Shown here one piece after another: positions 8,072-18,105 of a stretch of 64,000 nucleotides of DNA (position 1 is the stretch's first letter; the number at the start of each line of letters is the position of its first letter). Source of the stretch: Halobiforma lacisalsi AJ5 (lineage in GTDB: Archaea; Halobacteriota; Halobacteria; Halobacteriales; Natrialbaceae). The stretch spans positions 3,162,001 through 3,226,000 of the forward strand of contig NZ_CP019285.1 in the NCBI RefSeq assembly GCF_000226975.2, read 5' to 3'. A program made the translations under genes and the position numbers. The notes under the pieces were generated by a model. That model saw only the letters and a program-made list of their open reading frames with translations, ran no database searches and was not told where the DNA came from.

Positions 8072-10228
8072 ATGAGTCTTGCCGATTCGGACCGCGAACT
8101 CGTCGTCGAGGAGCTGGGCCGGGAGCCGACTCCGGCGGAGGCGGCGCTGTTCGAGAACCTCTGGAGCGAACACTGTGCGTACCGCTCCTCGAGGCCCCTG
8201 TTGTCCGCGTTCGAGAGCGAGGGCGAGAACGTCGTAATCGGGCCGGGTGACGACGCGGCGGTCGTCTCGTTGCCCGGGGACGACGGGACGTACGTGACGA
8301 TGGGGATCGAGAGCCACAACCACCCCTCCTACGTCGATCCGTTCGACGGCGCGGCAACGGGCGTCGGCGGCATCGTCCGGGACACGCTCTCGATGGGCGC
8401 GTACCCGATCGCCCTGGCGGACTCGCTGTACTTCGGCGAGTTCGACCGCGAACACTCGAAGTACCTCTTCGAGGGCGTCGTCGAGGGGATCAGCCACTAC
8501 GGCAACTGTATCGGCGTCCCCACCGTCGCGGGCAGCGTCGACTTCCACCCCGACTACGAGGGGAACCCGCTGGTGAACGTCGCCTGCGTCGGGCTGACCA
8601 GCGAGGAGCGGCTCGTCACTGCCGAGGCCCAGGAGCCCGGCAACAAGCTCGTGCTCGTGGGCAACGCCACCGGCCGGGACGGCCTCGGCGGTGCCTCCTT
8701 TGCCAGCGAGGACCTCTCGGAGGACGCCGAGACCGAAGACCGGCCCGCGGTCCAGGTCGGCGACCCCTACGCGGAGAAACTGCTGATCGAGGCCAACGAG
8801 CGACTGATCGAGGAGGGCCTGATCGAGTCCGCGCGCGACCTCGGCGCGGCCGGCCTGGGCGGTGCCTCGAGCGAACTGGTCGCCAAGGGCGGGCTCGGGG
8901 CCGAGATCGAACTCGAGCGCGTCCACCAGCGCGAGCCCAACATGAACGCCCTCGAGATCCTGCTCGCCGAGTCACAGGAGCGGATGTGCTACGAGGTCGC
9001 TCCCGAGAACGTCGAGCGCGTCCGCGAGATCGCCGAGCGGTTCGACCTCGGCTGCTCCGTGATCGGCGAGGTGACGGCGGGCAACTACGTCGCGACCTTC
9101 GGGGACGAGACGGTCGTCGACGTCGACGCCGAGTTCCTTGGCGAGGGTGCGCCGATGAACAATCTCGAAAGCGTCGAACCCGAGCAGCCCGAGACGGATC
9201 TCCCCGAGGTCAACCTCGAGGAGGCCTTCGAGACCGTCGTTTCGAGTCCGAACACGTCCTCGAAGCGGTGGGTCTACCGCCAGTACGATCACGAGGTCGG
9301 CGTCCGCACGAGCGTGGGGCCGGGCGACGACGCAGCAATCATTGCGGTCAGAGAAGCCGAGCAGGGACTCGCGATTTCGTCCGGTGCCGCCCCCAACTGG
9401 ACCGACACGGCGCCCTACGAGGGTGCCCGCGCCGTCGCACTCGAGAACGCGACCAACGTGGCGGCCAAGGGCGCGACGCCGCTGGCCGCGGTCGACTGTC
9501 TCAACGGCGGCAACCCCGAGAAGCCCGAGGTCTACGGCGCGTTCGAGGGCATCGTCGACGGCCTCGCCGATATGTGTGCCACCCTCGAGACGCCGGTCGT
9601 CGGGGGCAACGTCTCGCTGTACAACGACTCCACGGCGGGCCCGATCCCGCCGACGCCGACGCTCGCGCTGGTCGGCGCGAAGGACGGCTACGACGCGCCG
9701 CCGCTGTCGCTCGCGCCCGAGGCCGACGCGGAACTGCTGCTCGTCGGCGACTACGGCCTCGAGTCCGGGGCGTTCGACCTGGGCGGCTCGGAGTACCTCG
9801 CCCGCTTCGACGGGAGCGACGCCTTCCCCGAACTGCCGGCGGAGCCGGCCGCCCTCGTCGAGACGATCGCCGAGGTCGCGGACGACGACGCGACCCACGC
9901 CACCCACGACGTCAGTCACGGCGGGCTCGCGGTCTCGCTCGCCGAGATGGTCACCGAGGAGGCCGGTCTCGAGGCGACACTCCCGGTTTCCCACGGCGAG
10001 GTCGCCGGTGCCTTGTTCCACGAACAGCCCGGCCGCGTGCTGATCCAGACCGCGGAGCCGGCAGCCGTCCGCGAGGCGTTCGACGGCGTCGCTCCCGTCG
10101 TCTCACTCGGCACCGCCACCGACGACGGGTCGCTCGTGCTCGAGGCAGACGTCGGAACGGAACTGCTCGAGACGGATGCCGGGACGATCGACGAGTTGCG
10201 GTCGACGATCGGGGACGAACTCGCGTAG
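8072..10228 (+). CDS. purL: Phosphoribosylformylglycinamidine synthase subunit PurL
   Basis: The 718-residue small-type PurL converts FGAR to FGAM in purine biosynthesis, receiving ammonia from PurQ with help from PurS (both outside this window). It has two AIRS-type ATP-binding halves: '[12 protein letters not shown]' near residue 30, '[20 protein letters not shown]' around residue 80, and the second-half 'GPGDDAAII'. The length matches stand-alone archaeal/Bacillus-type PurL, not the 1300-residue fused form. ATG 8072 lies about 28 nt after CCCTTTACC, compatible with a leaderless message. Confidence 0.95.
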   Translation: MSLADSDRELVVEELGREPTPAEAALFENLWSEHCAYRSSRPLLSAFESEGENVVIGPGDDAAVVSLPGDDGTYVTMGIESHNHPSYVDPFDGAATGVGGIVRDTLSMGAYPIALADSLYFGEFDREHSKYLFEGVVEGISHYGNCIGVPTVAGSVDFHPDYEGNPLVNVACVGLTSEERLVTAEAQEPGNKLVLVGNATGRDGLGGASFASEDLSEDAETEDRPAVQVGDPYAEKLLIEANERLIEEGLIESARDLGAAGLGGASSELVAKGGLGAEIELERVHQREPNMNALEILLAESQERMCYEVAPENVERVREIAERFDLGCSVIGEVTAGNYVATFGDETVVDVDAEFLGEGAPMNNLESVEPEQPETDLPEVNLEEAFETVVSSPNTSSKRWVYRQYDHEVGVRTSVGPGDDAAIIAVREAEQGLAISSGAAPNWTDTAPYEGARAVALENATNVAAKGATPLAAVDCLNGGNPEKPEVYGAFEGIVDGLADMCATLETPVVGGNVSLYNDSTAGPIPPTPTLALVGAKDGYDAPPLSLAPEADAELLLVGDYGLESGAFDLGGSEYLARFDGSDAFPELPAEPAALVETIAEVADDDATHATHDVSHGGLAVSLAEMVTEEAGLEATLPVSHGEVAGALFHEQPGRVLIQTAEPAAVREAFDGVAPVVSLGTATDDGSLVLEADVGTELLETDAGTIDELRSTIGDELA

Positions 10229-10294
10229 CCGTCCGGACTCGGCGGGCACTCGTTTCCAGGGCATGCTGCCCTGACGACGATTCCGGTGCCGGTA

Positions 10295-10304
10295 TTTTGA
10301 TATA
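10295..10304 (+). promoter_or_regulatory. TATA box for the HalX response regulator
   Basis: TTTGATATAG lies 52-61 nt before the start codon. Transcription about 27 nt downstream would give a leader of roughly 30 nt carrying the Shine-Dalgarno sequence at 10341-10346. Confidence 0.5.
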
Positions 10305-10340
10305 GCCCGCCTGCGAGTGCTTCGACCGGACGACAGATCC

Positions 10341-10346
10341 GGAGGA
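10341..10346 (+). promoter_or_regulatory. Shine-Dalgarno sequence (GGAGGA) before the response regulator
   Basis: GGAGGA ends 9 nt before ATG 10356 and complements the conserved 3' end of archaeal 16S rRNA. It fixes the start at 10356 and is notable because most genes here look leaderless. Confidence 0.7.
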
Positions 10347-10355
10347 TTCCGCTCG

Positions 10356-10943
10356 ATGGCCACAGACACCCCGTCCGTACTGATCGTCGAAGACGAGCCC
10401 GACCTCGCTAATCTCTATGCCGCGTGGCTCGAGAGCGAGTACGACGTCCGGACGGCCTACGACGGCGACGACGCGCTCGCGGCGATCGACGAGTCGATCG
10501 ACGTGGTTCTTTTAGACCGCCGGATGCCGGGGCTGTCGGGGGATACCGTACTCGAGACGATCCGCGAGCACGATCTCGATTGCTACGTCGCGATGGTGAC
10601 CGCGATCGAACCCGACTTCGACATCGTCGGCATGGGGTTCGACGACTATCTCGTCAAACCCGTCTCGAAAGAAGAGCTGTTGCGGATCGTCGATCAGCTA
10701 CTGCTGCGCTCGTCCTACGACGACCAACTTCGGGAGTTCTTCGCGCTCGCGTCGAAGAAGGCCCTGCTCGACGCCCAGAAGTCCGAGGCCGAACTCGAGT
10801 CGAGCCGGGAGTACGCCGAACTCGAGGACCGGCTCGCGGCGCTTCGGGCCCACGTCACGGAGACGACCTCGGAACTGCTCGAGGAGGGGAAGTACCGTCA
10901 GCTCTGTCGCGACATCGCCGCCGATCCGGTTCCCGAGGAGTAA
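10356..10943 (+). CDS. HalX-domain response regulator
   Basis: The 195-residue protein has an N-terminal receiver domain (about 1-120) with acidic pocket residues in 'IVEDEPD', phospho-acceptor Asp54 in 'VVLLDRRMPG' and the conserved Lys in 'YLVKPVS'. A coiled, charged C-terminal domain (about 125-190, 'SKKALLDAQKSEAELESS...') of the HalX type follows. No DNA-binding domain is present. HalX regulators are typical of haloarchaea and thought to signal through protein contacts. The convergent neighbour is a histidine-kinase-like protein that has lost its acceptor His, so partnership between the two is doubtful. Confidence 0.88.
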   Translation: MATDTPSVLIVEDEPDLANLYAAWLESEYDVRTAYDGDDALAAIDESIDVVLLDRRMPGLSGDTVLETIREHDLDCYVAMVTAIEPDFDIVGMGFDDYLVKPVSKEELLRIVDQLLLRSSYDDQLREFFALASKKALLDAQKSEAELESSREYAELEDRLAALRAHVTETTSELLEEGKYRQLCRDIAADPVPEE

Positions 10944-10999
10944 GGAGTTCTCGAACTCGAAACACCGGCGCGATAGCTTCTGGATAGAGTACAGGGCAG

Positions 11000-13147
11000 T
11001 CAGGGACCGCCCGGACCCGCTCCGGGCCGTGGAAGACCGTCTTGGTGCCGCTTTCCGTCTTCGTCCCCGTTGTGACGATCGTTGCCCTCGAGTTCGAGGG
11101 TGGTTACGTCCCGAATTTCGATCCGGGTTCCGTTCGCAGGTTCGTCCGAGTCGTGGTCGGAGTCGGGGTCGTGGTCGAGGACAACGCCCTCCCTCGTCCC
11201 GTCGCCTTCGACGGTCTCGACCGTCAGTTCCCAGCCGTGGGCTTCGGCGATCGCGCGGACGAGCGCGAGCCCGAGACCGTCGATCGCGCCGGTTCCGGTG
11301 TCGGAGTTCCCGTCAGCGGCCCCCGCCCCGCTTCCCGTCCCGTCCGGGGACGCCAGGAGCCGATCTCGAGCGGTCTCGGGCGAGGCATCCGCGTCGTCGA
11401 GGAGGTAAAAGCCGCGGGACCGGCCGGGATCGTCGAACCCGAGGAGACCCACCCGGACCGTTACGTCCGCCGTCTCGTCTCCGGGGTCGCCAGGGGAAAC
11501 GCCGTCGCGAGCCGCTGCATCGTCGAACGCCGTCTCCAGCAGGTTCACGAGGCGGTCGGCGTCGGCCCGGACGGTGGCGCGGCGTTCGACGGTCACGTTC
11601 GTCTCGTCGAGCCGGGAGGTCCTGGCAGCCGCTTCGACGGCCCGGTCGAGCCTGACGCGGCTCCGGGTGCCGACCGCCGAGGCGTTGCGAGCGAACTCGC
11701 GGACGTCGTCGACCAGTCGCTCGGCGCGGTCGAGCGTCGTCTCGACGGAGTCCTCTGCGAGCGGGAACTCCCAGCCCAGTTCGTCCGCGTCGGCGTCGTC
11801 ATCCTCGAGTCGCTCGGCGACCGTCTCGAGTTGCTGTTTCAGGTCGTTCGAGAGGACGTTGGCGACCCCCTCGAGCCGCTCGGTCTGGCGCTCGAGAGCT
11901 TCGGTGCGCTCCCGCAGGATCCGCTCGCGGTCGGCCCGGTCGAGTGCGGCACGGATGTTCTCCGCCAGCGTCGAGAGCAGTTCGACGTCGGTCTCGTCGA
12001 ACCGGTCGGGCTCGAGCGAGCCGGTCATGAGCACGCCGTGAGTTCCGATCGGCGCGATGATCTCCGAGCGAAGGGGCGTCTCGGGGTTGTAGGTTTCCTC
12101 GTTGGACTCGAGGTCGTCGAACCGCTCGACCTCACCGCCCTCGAAGACGTTCCAGACGAGCCCCTCACCGGGATTGAACCGGGGGAGGCCGCCGAACTCC
12201 TCGTACGCCCCCGCCGTGCCAGCGACGGGCTCGAGGTAGCCGTGTTCGTCCTCGAGCAGCCAGATCCCGCTGATCGGTAGATCGAGCAGGTCGCTGCCCG
12301 AGTGGACGGCGATCGCACAGATCTCCTCGGGGTCGTCGGACTCGAGCAGCCAGCGGGTGATCTCGTGCAGCGAGGCGGCCACCCGTTCGTACTCGTGCTG
12401 GTCGGTGATATCGCGGAGGACGCCGGCGATCGTCGCCGCGTCGTCCTCGATCGGAACGAATCTGATCTCGACCATCCGGTCGACGCCGTCGGCGTCGGTG
12501 ATCGTCGCCTCGAGTTGCCGTTTTTCGGCGTTGCCAACGTCCACGTCGGCGATAGCCCGCCCCATCTCGACGGCGTCCTCGTCGGTGATCCCGGCGAGTT
12601 CGGGGACGACCTCGACGTGTTCGCCGACCAGGGCCTCGCGGTCGCGGCCGAACAGTCGCTCCATCGCGCCGTTGACCGAAACGATCTCCCGGTTCCGGTC
12701 GAGCGTGACGACGCCATCGTTGATCGCTTCGATGACGGCTGCGTGCTGGGCGATGGTGGTCTCCTGTTGTTTGCGCTCGGTGACGTCGCGCATGTATACC
12801 GACAGCCCCGTCTCGGAGGGGTAGGCCCGGGCCTCGAACCAGGTCTCCAGGCGCGCATGGTAGATCTCGAACGAGACCGGCACCTGTTCGTCCATCGCCC
12901 GATGGAACCCGTCCGGGAACTGCGTCTCGACCGTCTGGGGGAACTCGTCCCACATAACGCGGCCGATGAGGTCCTCTCGAGACCGTTTCAGGAGGGTCTC
13001 GGCCCGCTCGTTGAGGTACGTAAACCGGAAGTCGGTGTCGAGCGCGAAGAACGCGTCCGTGACGCGGTCGATGATCGGAACGGTGCGGGACGTCACGATC
13101 GCTCTCCCCCCGATGCGCTGTTCGAGCGCTCGCTCGCGCGCCAGCAT
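11000..13147 (-). CDS. PAS-PAS-GAF histidine-kinase-like protein with degenerate kinase core
   Basis: The 715-residue sensor protein has no membrane segments. Domains: PAS 1 (about 22-125, 'ALDTDFRFTYLNERAETLLKRS'), PAS 2 (132-250), GAF (255-405), dimerisation helices (425-500) and an ATPase-like domain (505-660). In place of the H-box (normally SHDLRNPL) the sequence is 'VLSNDLKQQL', so the phospho-accepting His is Asn434. The N-box is 'NLLETAFDDA' and the G1 region 'LLDDADASP', both eroded, while 'GLGLALVRAIAEAHGW' of the G2 box is kept. It may sense a cytoplasmic signal without phosphotransfer. The tail is very acidic and repetitive. Confidence 0.85.
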   Translation of the reverse strand: MLARERALEQRIGGRAIVTSRTVPIIDRVTDAFFALDTDFRFTYLNERAETLLKRSREDLIGRVMWDEFPQTVETQFPDGFHRAMDEQVPVSFEIYHARLETWFEARAYPSETGLSVYMRDVTERKQQETTIAQHAAVIEAINDGVVTLDRNREIVSVNGAMERLFGRDREALVGEHVEVVPELAGITDEDAVEMGRAIADVDVGNAEKRQLEATITDADGVDRMVEIRFVPIEDDAATIAGVLRDITDQHEYERVAASLHEITRWLLESDDPEEICAIAVHSGSDLLDLPISGIWLLEDEHGYLEPVAGTAGAYEEFGGLPRFNPGEGLVWNVFEGGEVERFDDLESNEETYNPETPLRSEIIAPIGTHGVLMTGSLEPDRFDETDVELLSTLAENIRAALDRADRERILRERTEALERQTERLEGVANVLSNDLKQQLETVAERLEDDDADADELGWEFPLAEDSVETTLDRAERLVDDVREFARNASAVGTRSRVRLDRAVEAAARTSRLDETNVTVERRATVRADADRLVNLLETAFDDAAARDGVSPGDPGDETADVTVRVGLLGFDDPGRSRGFYLLDDADASPETARDRLLASPDGTGSGAGAADGNSDTGTGAIDGLGLALVRAIAEAHGWELTVETVEGDGTREGVVLDHDPDSDHDSDEPANGTRIEIRDVTTLELEGNDRHNGDEDGKRHQDGLPRPGAGPGGP

Positions 13148-13311
13148 CTTCGCCTGCGGTCCAGTCGCGCGTCGCGAACGCGATCGGTGTTCATCGTCTC
13201 CATATACAGACAGCCGGTTTGAAAGATCTACTGACGGTTCGTCGCACCTGGCCGACAGATTACGTTAGTGTCGTGGCCGGTTCGACGCTCGAGGCTCGCG
13301 TCTCGGGCGAC

Positions 13312-13343
13312 GGTCGTCGGTCGTCGGTCGTCGGTCGTCGGTC
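13312..13343. repeat. 7-bp tandem repeat, 4.6 copies of GGTCGTC
   Basis: Four exact copies of GGTCGTC start at 13312, 13319, 13326 and 13333 and are followed by GGTC. The array runs directly into the complement of the stop codon (13342-13344) of the ornithine cyclodeaminase-like gene. Confidence 0.9.
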
Positions 13344-14364
13344 AAAGCGGGACCGTCGTCCCGACACCGCGCTCGGCCGCGCGATCGAAGACGAAAGCCG
13401 CAGCCGCGGCGTCTAGCACCGCGGAGCCGACGCTTTCCACGACGACGATCCCGCTCCCTCGCTGCTGGTGTCGGGGCGAGTCGTCCGAGAGGGCGGCCCC
13501 GAGCGACTCGATTTCGTCCTCGAGGGCCGGGAAGCCCCGCAAGTCGCCGGTCTCGAGGGCCTCCGAGGGGACGTCCGCGACGACCCGCTCGGCGCGCTCG
13601 ACGGTCGTCGCGTCCAGTTCTCGCATCTCCGGCGTGTACGCGCCGACGGCGATCACGAGCGCGTTCGGCTCCAGGGCGTCGCCCGGGAACACCGGCTCCG
13701 TACTCGTCGTCGCGGTAACGACGATCGACGCGTCCTCGACGGCGGCGGCGGGCGACGAGACGGCCTCCACGGACGCGTCGAGTTCGGCCTCGAGGTCCGC
13801 GGCGCAGTCGAACCGTGAGTCGCTCGGGGAGTAGACCCGGACCGACTCGAGGTCGGCGTCGGTCGCTGTGGCGATCGCACGGGTCTGCCAGCGGGCCTGC
13901 GTGCCCGCACCGATCACGGCGACGTCGAGCGTGTCCTGCTCGTCGGGTTCGGGCGCGAGTTCACGGGCCGCCAGTCCGCCGATACAGCCGGTCCGTGCGC
14001 CCGTGATCCGGTTACCCGCGAGGTAGCCGACCGGCTGGCCCGTTTCGGCGTCGGCCAGCGCGATCTGTGCGGTGACGGTCGGCAGGCCCCGCTCCGGGTT
14101 GTCATCGACGACCGTCACGAGCTTCGTCGCGGCGTAGTCGGCCCCGTGGACGTACGCGGGCATACAGAGTCCGGTGCCGGTCGGCTCCGCGGTCTCGCCC
14201 GTGCTCGAGTCGGACTCGAGTCCGGCCCCGATCGGGTAGTGGGGGCGTTCCGGTCGTTCGACCTCGCCGGCCTCCGCTTTCCGGAAGGCGTCTGCGACGA
14301 CGGGAAGCAGGTCCTCGAGGTCGAGGACCGAAGCGACGTCCTCGTCGGAGAGTACGCGTACCAT
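13342..14364 (-). CDS. Ornithine cyclodeaminase / mu-crystallin family protein
   Basis: The 340-residue cytosolic enzyme has the OCD/mu-crystallin Rossmann domain: the dinucleotide loop is 'VAVIGAGTQARWQ' near residue 140, preceded by 'AGNRITGARTGCIGGLAA', the ligand-binding loop of the family. Members include ornithine cyclodeaminase, alanine dehydrogenase and imine reductases; the substrate cannot be assigned from motifs. ATG 14364 is chosen because 'MVRVLSDEDVASVLDLEDLL' is the usual family start; upstream in-frame reading is Arg/Ser-rich. The stop codon sits at the edge of a 7-bp tandem repeat array. Confidence 0.87.
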   Translation of the reverse strand: MVRVLSDEDVASVLDLEDLLPVVADAFRKAEAGEVERPERPHYPIGAGLESDSSTGETAEPTGTGLCMPAYVHGADYAATKLVTVVDDNPERGLPTVTAQIALADAETGQPVGYLAGNRITGARTGCIGGLAARELAPEPDEQDTLDVAVIGAGTQARWQTRAIATATDADLESVRVYSPSDSRFDCAADLEAELDASVEAVSSPAAAVEDASIVVTATTSTEPVFPGDALEPNALVIAVGAYTPEMRELDATTVERAERVVADVPSEALETGDLRGFPALEDEIESLGAALSDDSPRHQQRGSGIVVVESVGSAVLDAAAAAFVFDRAAERGVGTTVPL

Positions 14365-14449
14365 GGCTATGGGCGAGTATCGTCGCTCGAGTACTTGTAG
14401 TTCGACGTCTCCGGCGTGCCGCTCGAGAGGGGAATGCGATCGGACGCCG

Positions 14450-14821
14450 TCAGAACTCGCGCTGGATCTCCGACCAGATGCCGACCGAGCAGTCCTTCGA
14501 ACGCTCGAGGTCGACGTCGAAATCACCGTCGTCGCCGAATCCGATCGAGACCCGCTCGAAGTCGGCGACGTAGCGTGACTTGTGGTGGCTGCCCGACCGC
14601 ACCCCGACCGTTTCGGTGACCAGTCCCGCCTCCGTCAGCCGGTCGAGTTTCCGGTAGGTCGTCGACAGCGGGCGGTCGATCCGGCCGGACAGCTCCTGGG
14701 CCGTCAGCGGCTCCTCGAGGACGGTGACGATTTCGCGGCAGCCGTCGTCGTCCAGGGCGCTGACTATCGCCGCGAGGTCTGGCGCCGACCTATCGTCTGA
14801 CGACGGAACGCCGAATGACAT
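14450..14821 (-). CDS. Winged helix-turn-helix transcriptional regulator
   Basis: The 123-residue DNA-binding protein has an ArsR/HTH_20-like winged helix at about residues 20-85: 'GCREIVTVLEEPLTAQELSGRI' (helices 1-2) and 'STTYRKLDRLTEAGLV' (recognition helix and wing). The C-terminal 30 residues may form a small effector or dimer part. The start ATG 14821 immediately precedes the acidic N-terminus. It is transcribed away from cobA, from which it is separated by about 117 bp, so it could regulate the cobalamin cluster or the upstream reductase; neither is shown. Confidence 0.85.
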   Translation of the reverse strand: MSFGVPSSDDRSAPDLAAIVSALDDDGCREIVTVLEEPLTAQELSGRIDRPLSTTYRKLDRLTEAGLVTETVGVRSGSHHKSRYVADFERVSIGFGDDGDFDVDLERSKDCSVGIWSEIQREF

Positions 14822-14938
14822 TGCGGACGGGTTAGGAGCGGAGCCTAATGACGTGCGTGGTCGAACCGACGGCCGCTGCGTTCGGGAGGGGTCCAGTCGG
14901 TCGGTGTCTACATGTAGCGCCGGCACGAGGGGCCCGAT

Positions 14939-15625
14939 ATGAGCGACGATATGCCATCTGCGGGAGTCGAGGACACGCCCGGCGAGGGACGAACGCCGGA
15001 GGCGGAGCGCATCGAGCCGTCGGCGCCCGAGGAGTTCGGCCTCGTCCAGGTCTGGTGGGGCGACGGCAAGGGAAAGACCACCGCTACGCTCGGCATGGGC
15101 ATGCGTGCGGCCGGCCACGGCTTCCGTGTCCACATGCTCCAGTTCATGAAAGGCGGCGCCTCGAGCGTCGACGCCGTCCGCGGCGAGTACAACGCCATCG
15201 CCGCCCTGCCGGGGTTCAGCTACGAGAACCTCGGCCACTACGGCTGGCACGGGATGCCCGACGGCAGCGACGAGGAGAAACACGAGGCCCAGGCCCAGGC
15301 GGGCCTCGAGCGCGCCCGCGAGTTGCTCGCGGGAGCCGCCGAAGCGGCCCTCGACGAACCGATCGCCCTCGACGGTGACCCCGACGACGGTGTCCACATG
15401 CTCATCCTCGACGAGGTGCTGTACGCCGCGGATCGAGGGCTACTCGCCGAGGACGACGTGCTCGCGCTGATCGACGACAAGCCCGCGGACCTCGAACTCG
15501 TGCTCTCGGGGAGCCACACGGAGCCGACGTACCTCGAGGACCGTGCGGACCTGATCACGAACGTCCGCAAGCAGGCCCATCCGATCGAGAACGGCCAGCG
15601 GGCCCGTCGTGGGACGGAGTTCTGA
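14939..15625 (+). CDS. cobA: Cob(I)yrinic acid a,c-diamide adenosyltransferase (CobA/BtuR type)
   Basis: The 228-residue enzyme transfers the adenosyl group of ATP to cob(I)alamin precursors. The diagnostic P-loop variant 'GDGKGKTTATLGMGMRA' starts near residue 41, followed by 'VHMLQFMKG' and the metal/ATP region 'VHMLILDEVLYA'. A 35-residue acidic N-terminal extension precedes the core; an alternative ATG at 14951 would shorten it by four residues. It lies upstream of cbiP on the same strand, with a two-gene ABC transporter in between, consistent with a cobalamin gene cluster. Confidence 0.92.
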   Translation: MSDDMPSAGVEDTPGEGRTPEAERIEPSAPEEFGLVQVWWGDGKGKTTATLGMGMRAAGHGFRVHMLQFMKGGASSVDAVRGEYNAIAALPGFSYENLGHYGWHGMPDGSDEEKHEAQAQAGLERARELLAGAAEAALDEPIALDGDPDDGVHMLILDEVLYAADRGLLAEDDVLALIDDKPADLELVLSGSHTEPTYLEDRADLITNVRKQAHPIENGQRARRGTEF

Positions 15626-15717
15626 CTGTCAGAACGAAGTCGGCCGAACTGGTTCGGCTTCCCCGTTCGCCGGTGTCGTCATCGATATAACCGATCCCTG
15701 TGAACCGACGCGATTGA

Positions 15718-16560
15718 ATGGCTGCTATTCGGGTCGACGGGTTGTGCAAGTCGTACGGGTCCGTCCGCGCCGTGGACGGGATGGACTTCCGCGTCGAGCG
15801 CGGCGAGCTGTTCGGCTTTCTCGGCCCGAACGGGGCCGGCAAGACGACCACGATCCGGGCGCTGACGGGGCAAATAGCGCCCGACAGCGGCGACGTTCGG
15901 GTTCTCGGCTGTGATCCGACGGCCGAACCGATCGAGACACGGCGACGCGTCGGCATCCTTCCGGAACAGGGCTCGCCGCCGAGTTTCCTCACCCCACGGG
16001 AGTACCTCGAGTTCGTCGGCAGCGTCCGCGACCTCGAGCCGGAATACGTCGCCGAGCGGATCGACCGCTGGACGGACCGGCTCGGCTTCGGCGGGAAACT
16101 CGACACGTTGCACACCGACCTCTCGCGCGGCCAGCAACAGAAGGTGATGATCGCGCAGGCGTTCCTCCACGAGCCGGAGGCAGTCCTGATCGACGAGCCG
16201 CTGGCGAACCTCGACCCGCTCGTCCAGGAGCAGGTCAAGCGGTTCCTCGTCGCGTACGCGGCCGACGATAACGCCGTCTTCGTCTCGACGCACAACATCG
16301 ACGTGGCCGAGTCGATCTGTACGCGCGTCGGGATCGTCGCCGACGGGCGGATGGTGACCGAACGCTCGCTCGCAGCGGAGACCGACGGCGCGAACGGGGA
16401 CGCAGACGCCGATGCGGACCCGCTGCTCGACGTGTTCCTCGAGGAAGTGACGGATGCAGCGGCCCGCGACCTGCCCTCGTCGGCCCGCGAACGGATCGAG
16501 GGCGAAGGCGAAGCGGGCGATTCCGAACGCGATCCGCGACTCGAGGCGACGGGCCGATGA
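15718..16560 (+). CDS. ABC-2 type transporter ATP-binding protein
   Basis: The 280-residue ATPase has Walker A GPNGAGKTT (about residues 38-46), signature LSRGQQQKV, Walker B 'AVLIDEPLANLD' and switch His in 'VSTHNIDVA'. This pattern is typical of exporter-type (ABC-2/CcmA-like) ATPases. A C-terminal acidic extension of about 60 residues follows the core. The stop overlaps the start of the membrane partner by 4 bp. The cargo is unknown; position between cobA and cbiP does not prove a cobalamin role. Confidence 0.9.
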   Translation: MAAIRVDGLCKSYGSVRAVDGMDFRVERGELFGFLGPNGAGKTTTIRALTGQIAPDSGDVRVLGCDPTAEPIETRRRVGILPEQGSPPSFLTPREYLEFVGSVRDLEPEYVAERIDRWTDRLGFGGKLDTLHTDLSRGQQQKVMIAQAFLHEPEAVLIDEPLANLDPLVQEQVKRFLVAYAADDNAVFVSTHNIDVAESICTRVGIVADGRMVTERSLAAETDGANGDADADADPLLDVFLEEVTDAAARDLPSSARERIEGEGEAGDSERDPRLEATGR

Positions 16561-18059
16561 GCGCGGACGCACTCGGAAACGGGAACGGGGACGACGGCCC
16601 GTCGTCGAACGCTCGCCTCCTGTTCGTCGCCCTGCTGCGCGAGGAGTGGCGGCTGCATACGCGACTGTTCGGCGGCTGGCGGTTCGCGTTCTTCCCGCTC
16701 GTCGTCGCCGCCGTCGCGGTCGCGGGAACGGTCGCCCTGCTCGAGAGCGGGCTTGGCGACGGCACGATCCTGCTCGGGGTCCACGTCCTCGCCGCCGGTT
16801 TCGGCCTCTACAGCGGGACGGCGGCCTTCGCCGGCTCGGACATGCTCGAGAACGTGTTCGGAGACCTGTCGTTGTTGCTCGGTTCGGCCGAGACGCTCCC
16901 GCTCTCCCGGCGACGGCTGCTCGGCCTCTTCCTGCTGAAAGACGGGCTTTTCTACGCCGTCGTCTTCGTGTTGCCGATGGCTGCGGCGGCGGTCGTCCTC
17001 GTGCCTGCTACGACTCCGGGCGCGATCCTGGTGGCGGTCGTCGGCCTGTGGCTCTCGCTGTCGCTTGCTTTCGCGGTCGGGATGACCGCGACGGTCGGAT
17101 CGATCGCGGTCCGGACCCGCGGCGTTCCGACGTGGGCGATCGCAGCCGTCATCGCGCTCGTCGCCGTCGTCGTTGGGGTAAGCGGCGGAAGCGGGACGGC
17201 CGTCCCGTACGTTCGCGCCGTCGTCGTTCCACTCGAGGCCGGCCCGCTCGCCGCGGTCGGGATCGCTGCCGGGACAGTCCTCCTCGCGGCCGGTGCTCTC
17301 GTCGCGTACGACCCGACGTACGGCCGGCCGACGCGAACGGTCGGCGACCGGTTCGCCGCCCTCACCGACCGGCTTCCGCTCGAGTCGGGGTCCGGAACCG
17401 ACGCGCTCGTCGCGAAGACGCTGCTCGACCTCTCGCGGTCCTCCGGCGGCGTCTGGAAGCCGCTTGTCTCGGCGACGATCCTGTTCGCCCTCGTCGCGGC
17501 GCTGGTCGGTATCGTGGACGCGATTACGGGAATCGAACCCGCGCCGGGGATCTTCTTCGGCGGCGTGCTCGGCCTGTCGGCGTTTACGACCTACAACTGG
17601 CTGACCCAGTTCGACGCCCTCGAGTCGTATCTGGTCTACCCGATCGGGGTCGAGGACGTGTTCCGCGCGAAGCGAACGGCGTTCGTCCTCGTCGGCGCGC
17701 CGACCGTCCTCGTCCCGTACCTCGCGGCGGTCGCCTGGTTCGACGCGACGGCGCTTGACGCCGCCGTCGGCGCGGTCCTGCTCGCGGGCTACGGCCTCTA
17801 CTACTACGGGCTCACCGTCTACGTCGCCGGCTTCGATCCGAACGAGTTCCTCTTCGACGCCGTCCGCTTCGGCGCGTTCACCGTCGGCGTCGCCGTCGCG
17901 CTCGTGCCCGCACTGGTGGTGGGCTTCGTCGTCGTGCCGCCCTCGCTCGCGTCCGGGGCCGCGCTCGCCGCCGCCGGCCTCGCGTTCGGGCTCGTCGGGT
18001 TCGCTCTCTCGAGTCGCGCCGGCCCGCGCTGGGAGCGCCGCTATCGGATCGACCGGTAG
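16557..18059 (+). CDS. ABC-2 type transporter permease, multi-spanning
   Basis: The 500-residue polytopic protein has roughly twelve predicted membrane helices in two blocks, with a cytoplasmic loop around residues 255-300. It has no enzymatic motifs. The N-terminal 35 residues are cytoplasmic and acidic, followed by '[15 protein letters not shown]', the amphipathic helix that precedes the first membrane span in ABC-2 permeases. It is coupled to the ATPase by ATGA overlap. Likely an exporter or membrane-remodelling complex; substrate not deducible. Confidence 0.82.
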   Translation: MSADALGNGNGDDGPSSNARLLFVALLREEWRLHTRLFGGWRFAFFPLVVAAVAVAGTVALLESGLGDGTILLGVHVLAAGFGLYSGTAAFAGSDMLENVFGDLSLLLGSAETLPLSRRRLLGLFLLKDGLFYAVVFVLPMAAAAVVLVPATTPGAILVAVVGLWLSLSLAFAVGMTATVGSIAVRTRGVPTWAIAAVIALVAVVVGVSGGSGTAVPYVRAVVVPLEAGPLAAVGIAAGTVLLAAGALVAYDPTYGRPTRTVGDRFAALTDRLPLESGSGTDALVAKTLLDLSRSSGGVWKPLVSATILFALVAALVGIVDAITGIEPAPGIFFGGVLGLSAFTTYNWLTQFDALESYLVYPIGVEDVFRAKRTAFVLVGAPTVLVPYLAAVAWFDATALDAAVGAVLLAGYGLYYYGLTVYVAGFDPNEFLFDAVRFGAFTVGVAVALVPALVVGFVVVPPSLASGAALAAAGLAFGLVGFALSSRAGPRWERRYRIDR

Positions 18060-18105
18060 AACCGACAGGACGATAGTGTCCGCGCCGGCAGACGAGTACA
18101 CGCGG

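Noticed and set aside
13312-13343. Possible CRISPR-like repeat array
   Set aside because: Seven-base units with no spacers; simple tandem repeat.
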